From: an uncultured Oscillospiraceae bacterium
Lineage (GTDB): Bacteria > Bacillota_A > Clostridia > Oscillospirales > Oscillospiraceae
DNA: 14,163 nucleotides
Assembly: GCA_944385265.1 (NCBI GenBank)
Contig: CALWWO010000126.1
Span: 1 to 14,163, forward strand
Direction of reading: 5' to 3'
Each line of letters starts with the position of its first letter. Positions within the stretch are counted from its first letter, which is position 1. A model generated the notes under the pieces. The model did not search any database, was not told the origin of the DNA, and saw only the letters and a list, made by a program, of their open reading frames with translations. The position numbers and the translations under genes are program-made. Shown here one piece after another: positions 1 through 6,962 of the stretch.

Positions 1-1
1 T

Positions 2-59
2 AATGATACGGCGACCACCGAGATCTACACTCTTTCCCTACACGACGCTCTTCCGATCT
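2..59 (+). other. Illumina P5/TruSeq universal adapter (assembly contaminant)
   Basis: All 58 bases match the Illumina P5 plus TruSeq read-1 adapter, running from AATGATACGGCG to GACGCTCTTCCGATCT. This is synthetic library sequence, not genomic DNA, and it marks the left end of the contig as an untrimmed read end. It lies inside what would otherwise be CRISPR array, so the array was cut here by the assembly and not by biology. Confidence 0.98.
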
Positions 60-1051
60 CCATCAATATGATATGATTTAGCATTTTTGTCGCCCCTCAC
101 GCGGGGGCGTGAATTGAAATTACAGACACACTCGGTAAGAAGCTTGGAAAATCTGTCGCCCCTCACGTGGGGGCGTGAATTGAAATCTACCGCGAGTGTA
201 AATGATGCGACTGCTGTTCCATGTCGCCCCTCACGTGGGGGCGTGAATTGAAATTTGATGATAGTGTTCATTGGATTCGTGTTGAATTGGTCGCCCCTCA
301 CGTGGGGGCGTGAATTGAAATATTCGTTTGATCCGGAGGAAGCTTCTCTTATTCCCGTCGCCCCTCACGTGGGGGCGTGAATTGAAATGAAGTAGATAAA
401 GACACTATTGAAAACTTCATTAGTCGCCCCTCACGTGGGGGCGTGAATTGAAATATTTGGTGAAACTGAAGGTGCAAAATTTGAACTCAGTCGCCCCTCA
501 CGTGGGGGCGTGAATTGAAATGGTTATCTCGTCTGTGTCGCCCCATAGGGCGAATTTGTCGCCCCTCACGCGGGGGCGTGAATTGAAATCAAATGCTTCA
601 TCTTCATTGTATTTTTTTACAATGAGTCGCCCCTCACGCGGGGGCGTGAATTGAAATACAAGGACTCATTCGACAGGCAGATGTGCCGCTTGGTCGCCCC
701 TCACGCGGGGGCGTGAATTGAAATAGCGACACAGACAGCGCTCTATACACTAAATTTGGCGTCGCCCCTCACGCGGGGGCGTGAATTGAAATGGGCAAAA
801 TGTTTCTTTCATCAATCAGCCATTTGGGTCGCCCCTCACGCGGGGGCGTGAATTGAAATAAAGGAAAATTTGCAAGTGCAATACATGGATTCCCGTCGCC
901 CCTCACGCGGGGGCGTGAATTGAAATTTCCGGCTCTCCGTACTGTGCGTTCCTGTCCTTGGTCGCCCCTCACGTGGGGGCGTGAATTGAAATGACGCTGA
1001 AACAGGCAAAACCATTCCTTAACACCCCTCATGCAAGGGGCGAATTGAAAC
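60..1051 (+). CRISPR. Type I-C-like CRISPR array, leader side truncated
   Basis: Fourteen intact 32-nt repeats start at 89, 155, 223, 290, 357, 423, 490, 558, 626, 693, 761, 828, 895 and 961. A degenerate fifteenth ends at 1051. Each repeat begins GTCGCCCCTCACG and ends GGGGCGTGAATTGAAAT; CGCCCC pairs with GGGGCG around a 7-nt loop. Complete spacers between intact repeats are 34-36 nt and all different; the last, before the degenerate repeat, is about 28 nt. Bases 60-88 are a 29-nt piece of a further spacer cut by the adapter, so more repeats are expected to the left. Repeat length, stem and the ATTGAAAT 3' end match known type I-C repeats, whose crRNAs are cut by Cas5 (inference by family; no cas gene is visible). 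The 3' end motif and the decayed last repeat both indicate left-to-right transcription, with the leader beyond the left end. Position 14 of the repeat is C or T in blocks. Confidence 0.97.
1021..1051 (+). repeat. Degenerate terminal CRISPR repeat
   Basis: This is the trailer-end repeat. It keeps CCCCTCA, GGGGCG and AATTGAAA but changes the first bases to AACA, changes the loop, drops two bases between GGGGCG and AATT, and ends in C rather than T. Decay of the leader-distal repeat is common and supports the array orientation. The preceding spacer is then only about 28 nt (993-1020), shorter than all others, so the repeat boundary may also have shifted. Confidence 0.85.
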
Positions 1052-1104
1052 TGCATGTTCATACCCGTATCGGAATCCTCGCATATTTCCTCTTTATGTA
1101 ATTT

Positions 1105-1143
1105 AAACGGCAGCAAGCATGAAAAGCTTGCTGCCGTTTTTTT
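1105..1143 (+). terminator. Terminator between CRISPR array and sigK
   Basis: There is a perfect 14-bp stem: AAACGGCAGCAAGC at 1105-1118 and its complement at 1126-1139, with a 7-nt loop, followed by a T run to 1143. It lies 54 bases past the last repeat and would end array transcription. Read on the minus strand the stem is followed by a weaker TTTAAAT, so it may also end the convergent sigK transcript. Confidence 0.85.
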
Positions 1144-1241
1144 GCGCGCCGATGGGAGCGCGGTCATTGTGCTTAAACTGCTCCCGCCCGCGTGCTTTGC
1201 GTTTACTCGGCGCAAGCCGGGCTTTTCCCACAAGGTCGATA

Positions 1242-1955
1242 TCATTTTTCGTCCTTAAACTGAGCTCTCTCCTCCGCGTCAAACGCCTCTTTCAGCTTTT
1301 CGATAGCTTTTTTCTCTATCCTTGATACATACGACCGGCTTATTCCGCACATTGCCGCGATCTCGCGCTGCGTTTTTTGATGGACTCCGCCGATACCGTA
1401 TCGCAGACGTATTATCTCCTGCTCGCGCTCTGTAAGCGTTTCCGATATGTACCGGCGCAGCTTTACGTACATCTCGGCAGAGCTGATACTTTCAAGCATA
1501 TCGTCGTCAACGCTTATTATATCCATTATGGATAGCCCATTACCCTCATTATCGGTATCTATCGAGTCGGACAGCGACACCTCGCCGTTGCTTTTTTTCA
1601 TACTGCGAAAATGCATGAGTATCTCGTTTTCTATGCAACGGCTCGCGTAAGTGGCTAGGCGCACGCCTTTATCGGGTTTGTATGTTGAAATTCCCTTGAT
1701 GAGCCCTATCGTGCCTATTGAGATCAGATCATCTTGATCGCTGGTCTGTGTGTAATACTTCTTTATTATGTGCGCTACTAAGCGCAGATTTCGCTCTATA
1801 AGTACATTGCGCGCTTCAAGATCACCGGCGGCATAGGCTTCTATATATTTCTGTTCTTCTTTAGCTGAGAGAGGCTTTGGGAACGAGCCGCCGCTGGACA
1901 GACGCAGCATTAAAAACGGACACGACAGAAGAAGCCCAAACGTAGTCGATAGCAT
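1242..1955 (-). CDS. sigK: RNA polymerase sporulation sigma factor SigK (pro-sigma-K type)
   Basis: The 237-residue product is a sigma-70-family factor, closest to SigK, which directs late mother-cell gene expression during sporulation. Region 2 (about 52-120) holds LIERNLRLVAHIIKK, DLISIGTIGLIKGI and CIENEILMH, hallmarks of the SigK/SigE group. Region 4 (about 173-223) ends in the helix-turn-helix TQREIAAMCGISRSYVSRIE. The first ~20 residues are hydrophobic, ahead of SFPKPLS, which aligns with the mature start of Bacillus subtilis SigK (FPQPLS). This suggests a membrane-held pro-sequence removed by a SpoIVFB-like protease (inference). The gene is uninterrupted, with no skin-type element. The start is an ATG preceded by GGTGGTGA at 1964-1971. 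The gene stands alone on the minus strand, divergent from the M3 peptidase. I saw no convincing SigE-type promoter in the 250 bases upstream. Confidence 0.93.
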   Translation of the reverse strand: MLSTTFGLLLSCPFLMLRLSSGGSFPKPLSAKEEQKYIEAYAAGDLEARNVLIERNLRLVAHIIKKYYTQTSDQDDLISIGTIGLIKGISTYKPDKGVRLATYASRCIENEILMHFRSMKKSNGEVSLSDSIDTDNEGNGLSIMDIISVDDDMLESISSAEMYVKLRRYISETLTEREQEIIRLRYGIGGVHQKTQREIAAMCGISRSYVSRIEKKAIEKLKEAFDAEERAQFKDEK

Positions 1956-2110
1956 TTACAAAATCACCACCAGATAAACAGTGTGGAAAATATCCCATGA
2001 TTCATACTATTCCGTGACATTTTGTCCGTATGCTCTGCACGCCTGTACGATCGCATAGGATTTATCCGTCCCGACATATTTGTATAGAGATTTCATCTGG
2101 TAAATCGTGC

Positions 2111-2139
2111 TTGTAAAAGAAAATAAAATATGCTAGCAT
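2111..2139 (+). promoter_or_regulatory. Candidate sigma-A promoter of the M3 peptidase gene
   Basis: TTGTAA at 2111-2116 is followed after 17 bases by TAGCAT at 2134-2139, with an extended -10 TG at 2131-2132. Each hexamer matches consensus at 4 of 6 positions; the spacing and TG extension raise support. It lies about 70 bases ahead of the start codon. Confidence 0.5.
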
Positions 2140-2150
2140 ATACTCCGCAA

Positions 2151-2178
2151 GGCGCGAGAATGTGCTGACCCTCGCGCC
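2151..2178 (+). promoter_or_regulatory. 5' UTR stem-loop of the M3 peptidase mRNA
   Basis: A perfect 8-bp inverted repeat, GGCGCGAG (2151-2158) and CTCGCGCC (2171-2178), encloses a 12-nt loop. It lies between the candidate promoter and the ribosome binding site GGAGGAA (2194-2200). No T run follows on either strand, so it is not a terminator. A role in mRNA stability or as an operator is possible but unproven. Confidence 0.55.
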
Positions 2179-2205
2179 CGAGTAAAAACAAACGGAGGAA
2201 ATAAT

Positions 2206-3909
2206 ATGAAATTTTCTCAGATGAAATACAAAAGACCGAATATTGAAACAGTCAAAAATCAGCTCGCTGAAGCTATAGAAGCGCTTAAAGCCGCTAAAAG
2301 CTATGAGGAAGCAAAAAGGGTGTTTTTGCAGGTCGAGGGAGAATCGAAGCACGTCTCGACCGCGAGGACGCTTGCGAGCATACGGCATTCGATAAACACT
2401 AAAGACAAGTTTTACGACGAAGAGGAAAAATTCTGGAACAAGGCAGGACCTGAGCTTCAGGAGTACAGTCAGGCTTGGACGACGGCAATGCTTCAGTCGC
2501 CGTTTCGCCCGGATTTTGAGGCGGAGTACGGAAATCTCATGTTTGTAAACGCCGAGATCGCGCTCAAAACCTTCTCGCCGGAGGTAATTTCAGAACTTCA
2601 GGAGGAAAACGATCTCTCGCAGGAATATGAAAAGCTGCTCGCCTCCGCCGCGATCCCGTTTGAGGGGAAGACATACACGATAGCGCAGTTTGCGCCCTTC
2701 AAGCAAGACCCGGATGATGAGCGCCGCCTCGCCGCGTGGAAAGCTGAGGGCAAATGGTACAAGGACAATCAGAAGGAGCTTGACGATATATACGATAAGC
2801 TCGTGCATCTGCGCGATAAGATGGGCAAAAAGCTCGGTTACGATGGGTACACCACGCTCGGCTACTACCGCATGGGCAGAAACTGCTATACTAAGGAGGA
2901 TGTGGAGAAATTCCGCGCCGCCGTCGTCAAATATTTAGTGCCGGTAGCCGACAAGATATACCGCGAGCAGGCGAAACGGCTCGGAAAGGAGTATCCGATG
3001 AGCTTTGCCGACAACGCGCTTCAGTTCCGCTCCGGAAACCCGAAACCGTTCGGAACGCCGGAGCAGATACTTGAGCACGGAAGAGAGTTTTACGACGCGC
3101 TCTCGCCGGAGACAAGCGAATTTTTCCGCGTCATGCTCGATAACGAACTGCTCGACGTGCTATCATCCGACGGGAAAGCCGGCGGCGGTTACTGCACCGG
3201 CATTGCCGATTACGAAGTGCCGTTTATCTTCGCAAACTTCAACGGGACTAAAGACGATGTCGAGACCGTGACGCACGAGGCGGGTCACGCGTTTGCAAAT
3301 TACATGAACAGAAAGCGCGTGCCGTCCGAATATATCTGGCCCAGCTTGGAGGCGTGCGAGGTACATTCGATGTCCATGGAGTTTTTCGCGTGGCCGTGGG
3401 CTGAGGGATTTTTCGGCGAAGATACGAGAAAATTCTATTACAGCCATCTGTCCGGCGCACTGACGTTTATCCCGTACGGCACTATGGTCGACCATTTCCA
3501 GCATATCGTATACGAAAAGCCGGATATGACGCCGGCGGAGCGCCACGGCGTGTGGAAAGAGCTGCTCGGCGTTTATATGCCGTGGATGAGGCTTGACGGA
3601 GACATCCCGTTTTACTCGGAGGGCGAGGGATGGCAGCGCCAGCACCATATATATTCAAGCCCGTTTTATTATATAGATTACTGCCTCGCGCAGACGGTGT
3701 CGCTTGAATTTTGGGCGATGATACAAAAAGATTTAAAAGACGCGTGGGCTCACTATATGGCGTACACCGTTCAGGGCGGCAGCCGCACGTTTACGGAGCT
3801 TCTCAAAAACGCCGGACTTCAGTCCCCGTTTGACGAGAACTGCTTAAAAGGCGTTTGCGCTGCGGCGAGCGACTGGCTCGATAAATTTGATCTTACAGAT
3901 ATAAAATAA
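2206..3909 (+). CDS. M3 family oligoendopeptidase (zinc metallopeptidase)
   Basis: The 567-residue protein is a cytoplasmic zinc oligopeptidase of the thimet/PepF superfamily (MEROPS M3), which breaks short peptides into smaller ones. The zinc site is HEAGH at 357-361: His357 and His361 bind metal and Glu358 is the catalytic base. The third ligand is Glu385 in EVHSMSMEFF, aligning with the EAPSQM glutamate of thimet oligopeptidase. The C-terminal part carries SPFYYIDYCLAQ, typical of the clostridial M3B branch, where a conserved Tyr/His pair helps hold substrate. Length is normal for the family (about 560-600), with no signal peptide. The ATG at 2206 has GGAGGAA six bases upstream. The gene is a single unit with its own promoter and a strong terminator. 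It differs enough from classical PepF that I do not assign that symbol. Confidence 0.93.
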   Translation: MKFSQMKYKRPNIETVKNQLAEAIEALKAAKSYEEAKRVFLQVEGESKHVSTARTLASIRHSINTKDKFYDEEEKFWNKAGPELQEYSQAWTTAMLQSPFRPDFEAEYGNLMFVNAEIALKTFSPEVISELQEENDLSQEYEKLLASAAIPFEGKTYTIAQFAPFKQDPDDERRLAAWKAEGKWYKDNQKELDDIYDKLVHLRDKMGKKLGYDGYTTLGYYRMGRNCYTKEDVEKFRAAVVKYLVPVADKIYREQAKRLGKEYPMSFADNALQFRSGNPKPFGTPEQILEHGREFYDALSPETSEFFRVMLDNELLDVLSSDGKAGGGYCTGIADYEVPFIFANFNGTKDDVETVTHEAGHAFANYMNRKRVPSEYIWPSLEACEVHSMSMEFFAWPWAEGFFGEDTRKFYYSHLSGALTFIPYGTMVDHFQHIVYEKPDMTPAERHGVWKELLGVYMPWMRLDGDIPFYSEGEGWQRQHHIYSSPFYYIDYCLAQTVSLEFWAMIQKDLKDAWAHYMAYTVQGGSRTFTELLKNAGLQSPFDENCLKGVCAAASDWLDKFDLTDIK

Positions 3910-3913
3910 AAGC

Positions 3914-3950
3914 AAAAAGCTGCAAGGATATTCCTTGCAGCTTTTTATAT
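3914..3950 (+). terminator. Strong bidirectional terminator after the M3 peptidase gene
   Basis: AAAAAGCTGCAAGGA (3914-3928) and its exact complement (3932-3946) form a 15-bp stem with a very short loop. A T run ends the plus copy and an A run begins it, so it works in both directions. It lies 5 bases after the M3 peptidase stop and faces the end of the convergent ceramidase-like gene. Confidence 0.9.
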
Positions 3951-4198
3951 GATTTTACGCGAGGATGCTCATAAAATCGGATGTTTGCGGCATGTAAAAC
4001 ACAAAAAGTCGTTTGGGTTTTGCGCTCGACATTCATGAAATCAACCGGCAGTGCGGCGTTATCAATATACGCGGTCGCTTTTTAAATCGCGCTATATCGC
4101 GTATGCAGTATAGCGAGGAAGACCGCGCTTACCGTGCTGCACACATGTATACAAAGCGTCCGTCCTCTATCGCGGCAATCTTGCAGAAATGCGGATTT

Positions 4199-5446
4199 TT
4201 ACGCTTCGTGCGCATACTCGTCCATCATATCCCACAGATTATCCTTGATGAGATTTTCGATTATACCGTTTCCGGATGTATCGCGGATATAGCCCATGCG
4301 CGATCCTGCGAGCGTTATGTACATAACGTTTCTAAAGGGCGCGCCCTCTTTCATCCTCATGCCGATCTCCGTATAAATCTCGCCGTTTGACGCGGCTATC
4401 GCGAAATCGCCGATCATGATGAGCGACAGTTCGAGCGATTCGTCCTTTGCGCGCTCTCCCCTGTCCGGGAATCCTGCGGCGGGAGCGACCATCTGACGCT
4501 TTGTGCCCCAGATTTTTGTCTTCTCATGGAATTTATCGACGCCTCTCGCCACCTTGTCGACGTCGCGTGCGAGAAGACCGCTCATAAATTCAAGGATGAT
4601 GCGTCCCACTGGCTTATCAAAGTCGTGCATCGGAGTAGTGCCGTCCGGTAAAACGTCATAAACTCTCGAAATCATCGCCATATTCTGATCGCCGGCGGCT
4701 CCGCTTGTGAATATCGCGACAGGCTTATCGCCCCACATATGCTCGACCTTCGTACAGGAGAGACCGATATCCGCCGTTATCTCAGTTCCGGTGCCCTGTG
4801 CATCGCAATTTGTCATGCATGACGCATGCGCCGCATAGTTGAAGAGGATCGCGAGCGGCGTCCCGTCCAGCTCGTCTATCCTGACAACGGCGAGATCCCT
4901 GTCCGACGGCTTATCAAGCTCAAACCCGCCGATGGAGTAGCCGCCGTTTTCAAGATCGACATGGCGGTTTACGTTGAGATAGCTTTTGCCTATCTTCATG
5001 CCGACCTTTGCCGGACGCAGTGACGCCGCGGCCTCCGCCGTCGCCGTTTTAAGCGCGTTCTTCTGTATATCGAGAAGCTTCATCATCTTTTCGCGGTATT
5101 CGTCGCCGTGATTGTTTATAAAATCAAGGTTGTCCGTAAAAAGATTATTGTGGTCATGCGTACATGTGACGATCACGTTATTATGGGGGACGTTCGCCGT
5201 ATTTTCTACTATGCTGTACATCTCCTCTATCGGATACGGTATGCCGGGCGCGTCAAATACCGCTATCGCAGCCCTATTTTCGCCCGCTTCCATAACGAGG
5301 ACGCGCACATACACGTCGTCATGTACAGCGGTGAAATAATAATCCCCGCTCTTTGCGATGGAATTGCTCTTGTGGAAAAGCGGAAAAAGCTCTGCCGGCG
5401 GCGTTATGCATGCTTTTGCCGCGCCTGCCTTGAATTGTGCTGACAT
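4199..5446 (-). CDS. Neutral/alkaline ceramidase-family hydrolase
   Basis: The 415-residue protein resembles the N-terminal catalytic domain of neutral/alkaline non-lysosomal ceramidase (PF04734), a zinc amidase fold. Likely metal or active-site positions: H97 and H99 in TCTHDHNN (family THTH), H207 in NYAAHASCM, the GAAGDQN loop at 249-255 (family NxGDxSPN), E356 in SNGEIYTEIG and Y386 in RMGYI. The substrate need not be ceramide; many short bacterial members, without the C-terminal domain, have unknown substrates. There is no signal peptide, so it should be cytoplasmic, unlike secreted Pseudomonas ceramidase. An in-frame ATG at 5461 exists, but it overlaps the ribosome binding site ATGGAGGT; the ATG at 5446, correctly spaced from GGAGG, is the better start. 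A promoter and hairpin lie just upstream. Family assignment is good, function inferred. Confidence 0.8.
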   Translation of the reverse strand: MSAQFKAGAAKACITPPAELFPLFHKSNSIAKSGDYYFTAVHDDVYVRVLVMEAGENRAAIAVFDAPGIPYPIEEMYSIVENTANVPHNNVIVTCTHDHNNLFTDNLDFINNHGDEYREKMMKLLDIQKNALKTATAEAAASLRPAKVGMKIGKSYLNVNRHVDLENGGYSIGGFELDKPSDRDLAVVRIDELDGTPLAILFNYAAHASCMTNCDAQGTGTEITADIGLSCTKVEHMWGDKPVAIFTSGAAGDQNMAMISRVYDVLPDGTTPMHDFDKPVGRIILEFMSGLLARDVDKVARGVDKFHEKTKIWGTKRQMVAPAAGFPDRGERAKDESLELSLIMIGDFAIAASNGEIYTEIGMRMKEGAPFRNVMYITLAGSRMGYIRDTSGNGIIENLIKDNLWDMMDEYAHEA

Positions 5447-5495
5447 AGTTATAACCTCCATTTTCTTTATTTTAAATTTATTTTAAACATAATTA

Positions 5496-5525
5496 GAAAA
5501 CGCCGTCCGCCTTCGGCGGTCGGCG
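5496..5525 (-). terminator. Hairpin with T run upstream of the ceramidase-like gene
   Basis: Bases 5501-5525 form an 11-bp stem (CGCCG, one T-T mismatch, CCGCC) with a TTC loop. On the minus strand it is followed by TTTTCT. It would terminate the 306-residue membrane gene. The candidate ceramidase promoter lies just upstream, so the same hairpin would also sit at the extreme 5' end of that mRNA. Confidence 0.7.
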
Positions 5526-5532
5526 TAATATA

Positions 5533-5561
5533 AGTGTACCACACTTTTCTTCTGTTATCAA
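5533..5561 (-). promoter_or_regulatory. Candidate promoter of the ceramidase-like gene
   Basis: On the minus strand TTGATA (5561-5556) is followed after exactly 17 bases by TACACT (5538-5533). The hexamers match sigma-A consensus at 5 and 4 of 6 positions. A start about 7 bases downstream would place the 5501-5525 hairpin at the 5' end of the transcript. Confidence 0.45.
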
Positions 5562-5599
5562 TAGCAATTATAATCCGTGATAATCGCGGAGGGCAAAAG

Positions 5600-6520
5600 T
5601 TAATCCCTATTCGTCTTCTTAAAAAACAGAACGTAGACAAGCGCCGCAACGGTACCGGGATACAGCGCCCTGCGCCCCATTATGAGCATCTCGTCCTCAA
5701 ATGCGATAAGCAGCGGTGAGATATAATAATACTGCGTTTTATCGATAAACCCGGCTATGTCCGCGTTAAAGTATCCGGCAACGAGAAATACCGCGCCGGA
5801 AAGCATCGACGCTGCGCCGGCGCACCCAATGAAGCTGCCAAGCCCAGAAAGCCAGTGACCTGATCCTTTGCATATCCACAAAAGCAGCAGCGCGAGCGCC
5901 GCGCACACGACGACAGATATCCTGCGCGTCCGCTCCTGCAAAAGCGTGTCTACAAGCTCTACGCAGTCGCCGTCTACGCCTAAGCTGTCCATTATAGATT
6001 CGGCGCCGGCAGCATCGAGCATACGATTAAAAAGCTCATACGAATATGTGTCGATAACGGTCGAGGCAAAATTCCGTAGCTCATCGCTGTCTTCTGCGTC
6101 CAGCCCCGGGATCTCCTCTATCGCGTCGAGCAGGGCTCCCTTTAGTTCTGCAAAGCTTATGCGCTTCTCGCCGCCCGATATAAAGGATGTGACTATCGAG
6201 CCTATGTACTCCCGAAGCGCCTGCGTATCCGGCAGGGTCGCGATAAGATCGTCTACCGTCTCGATTCCGTCGAGCTTATCGGCGTTTTCGCCTTTCTTCA
6301 GCTCATCGAACGCGCCTTCAAGAGACTGCCCCTCTGAGCTTTCTTCGCCGCTTCCCGTAAGCTGCCTGAGATCGATATTACGCGCTATTTCATATAGGAT
6401 CTCGTTTTGTGTGGAAGAGCTGAGCGTGTACAGCGTCATTGTAAAAAGCTCAGCCAGCATAAAAAGTATTGTAAAGATGACGATCAGTATTTTCCTGAAC
6501 GCCCCTGAAATAATGCCCAT
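5600..6520 (-). CDS. Hypothetical membrane protein with large acidic central domain
   Basis: The 306-residue protein is not one I recognise. It has one hydrophobic segment near the N terminus (about 10-32). A long, acidic, probably extracytoplasmic region follows (about 33-200; rich in D/E, e.g. GSGEESSEGQSLEG and DAEDSDELRNF). Then come three hydrophobic segments (about 202-217, 226-250 and 286-301) and a basic KKTNRD tail. An in-frame GTG at 6553 would add 11 residues, but the ATG at 6520 has GGAG six bases upstream and is chosen. The start region is part of a 55-bp element shared with the next gene upstream. It ends at a hairpin terminator. A sensor, envelope or secretion-linked role is possible; none can be assigned. 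Confidence 0.75.
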   Translation of the reverse strand: MGIISGAFRKILIVIFTILFMLAELFTMTLYTLSSSTQNEILYEIARNIDLRQLTGSGEESSEGQSLEGAFDELKKGENADKLDGIETVDDLIATLPDTQALREYIGSIVTSFISGGEKRISFAELKGALLDAIEEIPGLDAEDSDELRNFASTVIDTYSYELFNRMLDAAGAESIMDSLGVDGDCVELVDTLLQERTRRISVVVCAALALLLLWICKGSGHWLSGLGSFIGCAGAASMLSGAVFLVAGYFNADIAGFIDKTQYYYISPLLIAFEDEMLIMGRRALYPGTVAALVYVLFFKKTNRD

Positions 6521-6572
6521 ATAAATCTCCAATTCCGCCGCTGTGTGCGGCACAGATATAAATGGAATATAT
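6518..6572 (-). repeat. Leader element copy B (before the membrane protein)
   Basis: This 55-base minus-strand stretch starts at ATATAT and ends in the ATG of the 306-residue gene. It matches copy A (6960-7014) at 41 of 55 positions with no gaps. Bases 6536-6552 form a 6-bp stem, TGCCGC with GCGGCG, around a 5-nt loop. The stem ends about five bases before the GGAG ribosome binding site. Confidence 0.75.
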
Positions 6573-6599
6573 CTCCTCTATGCAAGCTGTGGCGGATTT

Positions 6600-6646
6600 T
6601 TTCATCATCGCCGGTCATCTGTTATAGTAAGCCGGTGGATGATTTT
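6600..6646 (+). other. Imperfect stem-loop between the two orphan genes
   Basis: TCATCATCGCCGG (from 6602) can pair imperfectly with CCGGTGGATGA (to 6642), followed on the plus strand by TTTTC. It resembles a weak plus-strand terminator, but no plus-strand gene precedes it. It may instead be part of the leader of the 306-residue gene. Confidence 0.3.
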
Positions 6647-6698
6647 CGGACTTCGCGTAGTCTTTCGCACTTATATCTACGGTATGGTTGCGCTTTTA

Positions 6699-6962
6699 TC
6701 AGAGAGTATTCAGATAGCTGGCGGCGGCTTGCGCAGCCTTTTTAAGTGCCTCGGTCTTTGCGTCAAACTCTATCCCGTCCGGCACAGGGTATTCGATATC
6801 AACGCCGTCTATACGCCAGTCCTGTACCGTGCAGCCGCCTGCTTCCTCCAAAATCGTAATGCGGCACACATTTTTCTCCGGCTGCGTGACCTCGAAATAC
6901 TGCCCCGCGGGAAGCTCGAATTCCCGCTCGAGCATCATGGCAAGCTCGTTAAAATCTCTCAT
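6699..6962 (-). CDS. Small hypothetical protein (87 residues)
   Basis: I do not recognise this protein. It is soluble, acidic and without a signal peptide. It starts MRDFNELAMMLEREFELPAG, has a middle with alternating hydrophobic residues (CRITILEEAGGCTVQDWRI) suggesting beta strands, and ends in an alanine-rich helix (KTEALKKAAQAAASYLNTL). An upstream in-frame start at 6995 would add 11 residues. The ATG at 6962, six bases after GGAGG, is preferred because that upstream stretch belongs to the shared leader element and its hairpin. It lies between hemW and the membrane gene on the same strand. It reads like a real gene (good ribosome binding site, balanced codons), but no function can be proposed. 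Confidence 0.7.
   Translation of the reverse strand: MRDFNELAMMLEREFELPAGQYFEVTQPEKNVCRITILEEAGGCTVQDWRIDGVDIEYPVPDGIEFDAKTEALKKAAQAAASYLNTL

Noticed and set aside
38..301. Minus-strand reading frame of 87 codons, translating to repeated RPHVRGD-like units
   Set aside because: It is the reverse translation of CRISPR repeats and runs into the adapter; no ribosome binding site.
769..1245. Minus-strand frame of 158 codons at the trailer end of the array
   Set aside because: It spans a terminator and then CRISPR repeats, giving the same RPHVRGD-type artefact.
1956..2060. Possible SigE-type promoter ahead of sigK (GAATA and CATACGG fragments)
   Set aside because: The -35-like and -10-like pieces are not at proper spacing, so I do not call it.
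3163..3648. Minus-strand frame of 161 codons
   Set aside because: Opposite the zinc-binding core of the M3 peptidase; no start signal.
4013..4390. Plus-strand frame of 125 codons after the M3 gene, TTG start
   Set aside because: No ribosome binding site, no family resemblance, and half is antisense to the ceramidase-like gene. I see nothing assignable in 3950-4198.
5868..6524. Serine-rich plus-strand frame of 218 codons
   Set aside because: Low-complexity shadow of the membrane protein gene on the other strand.
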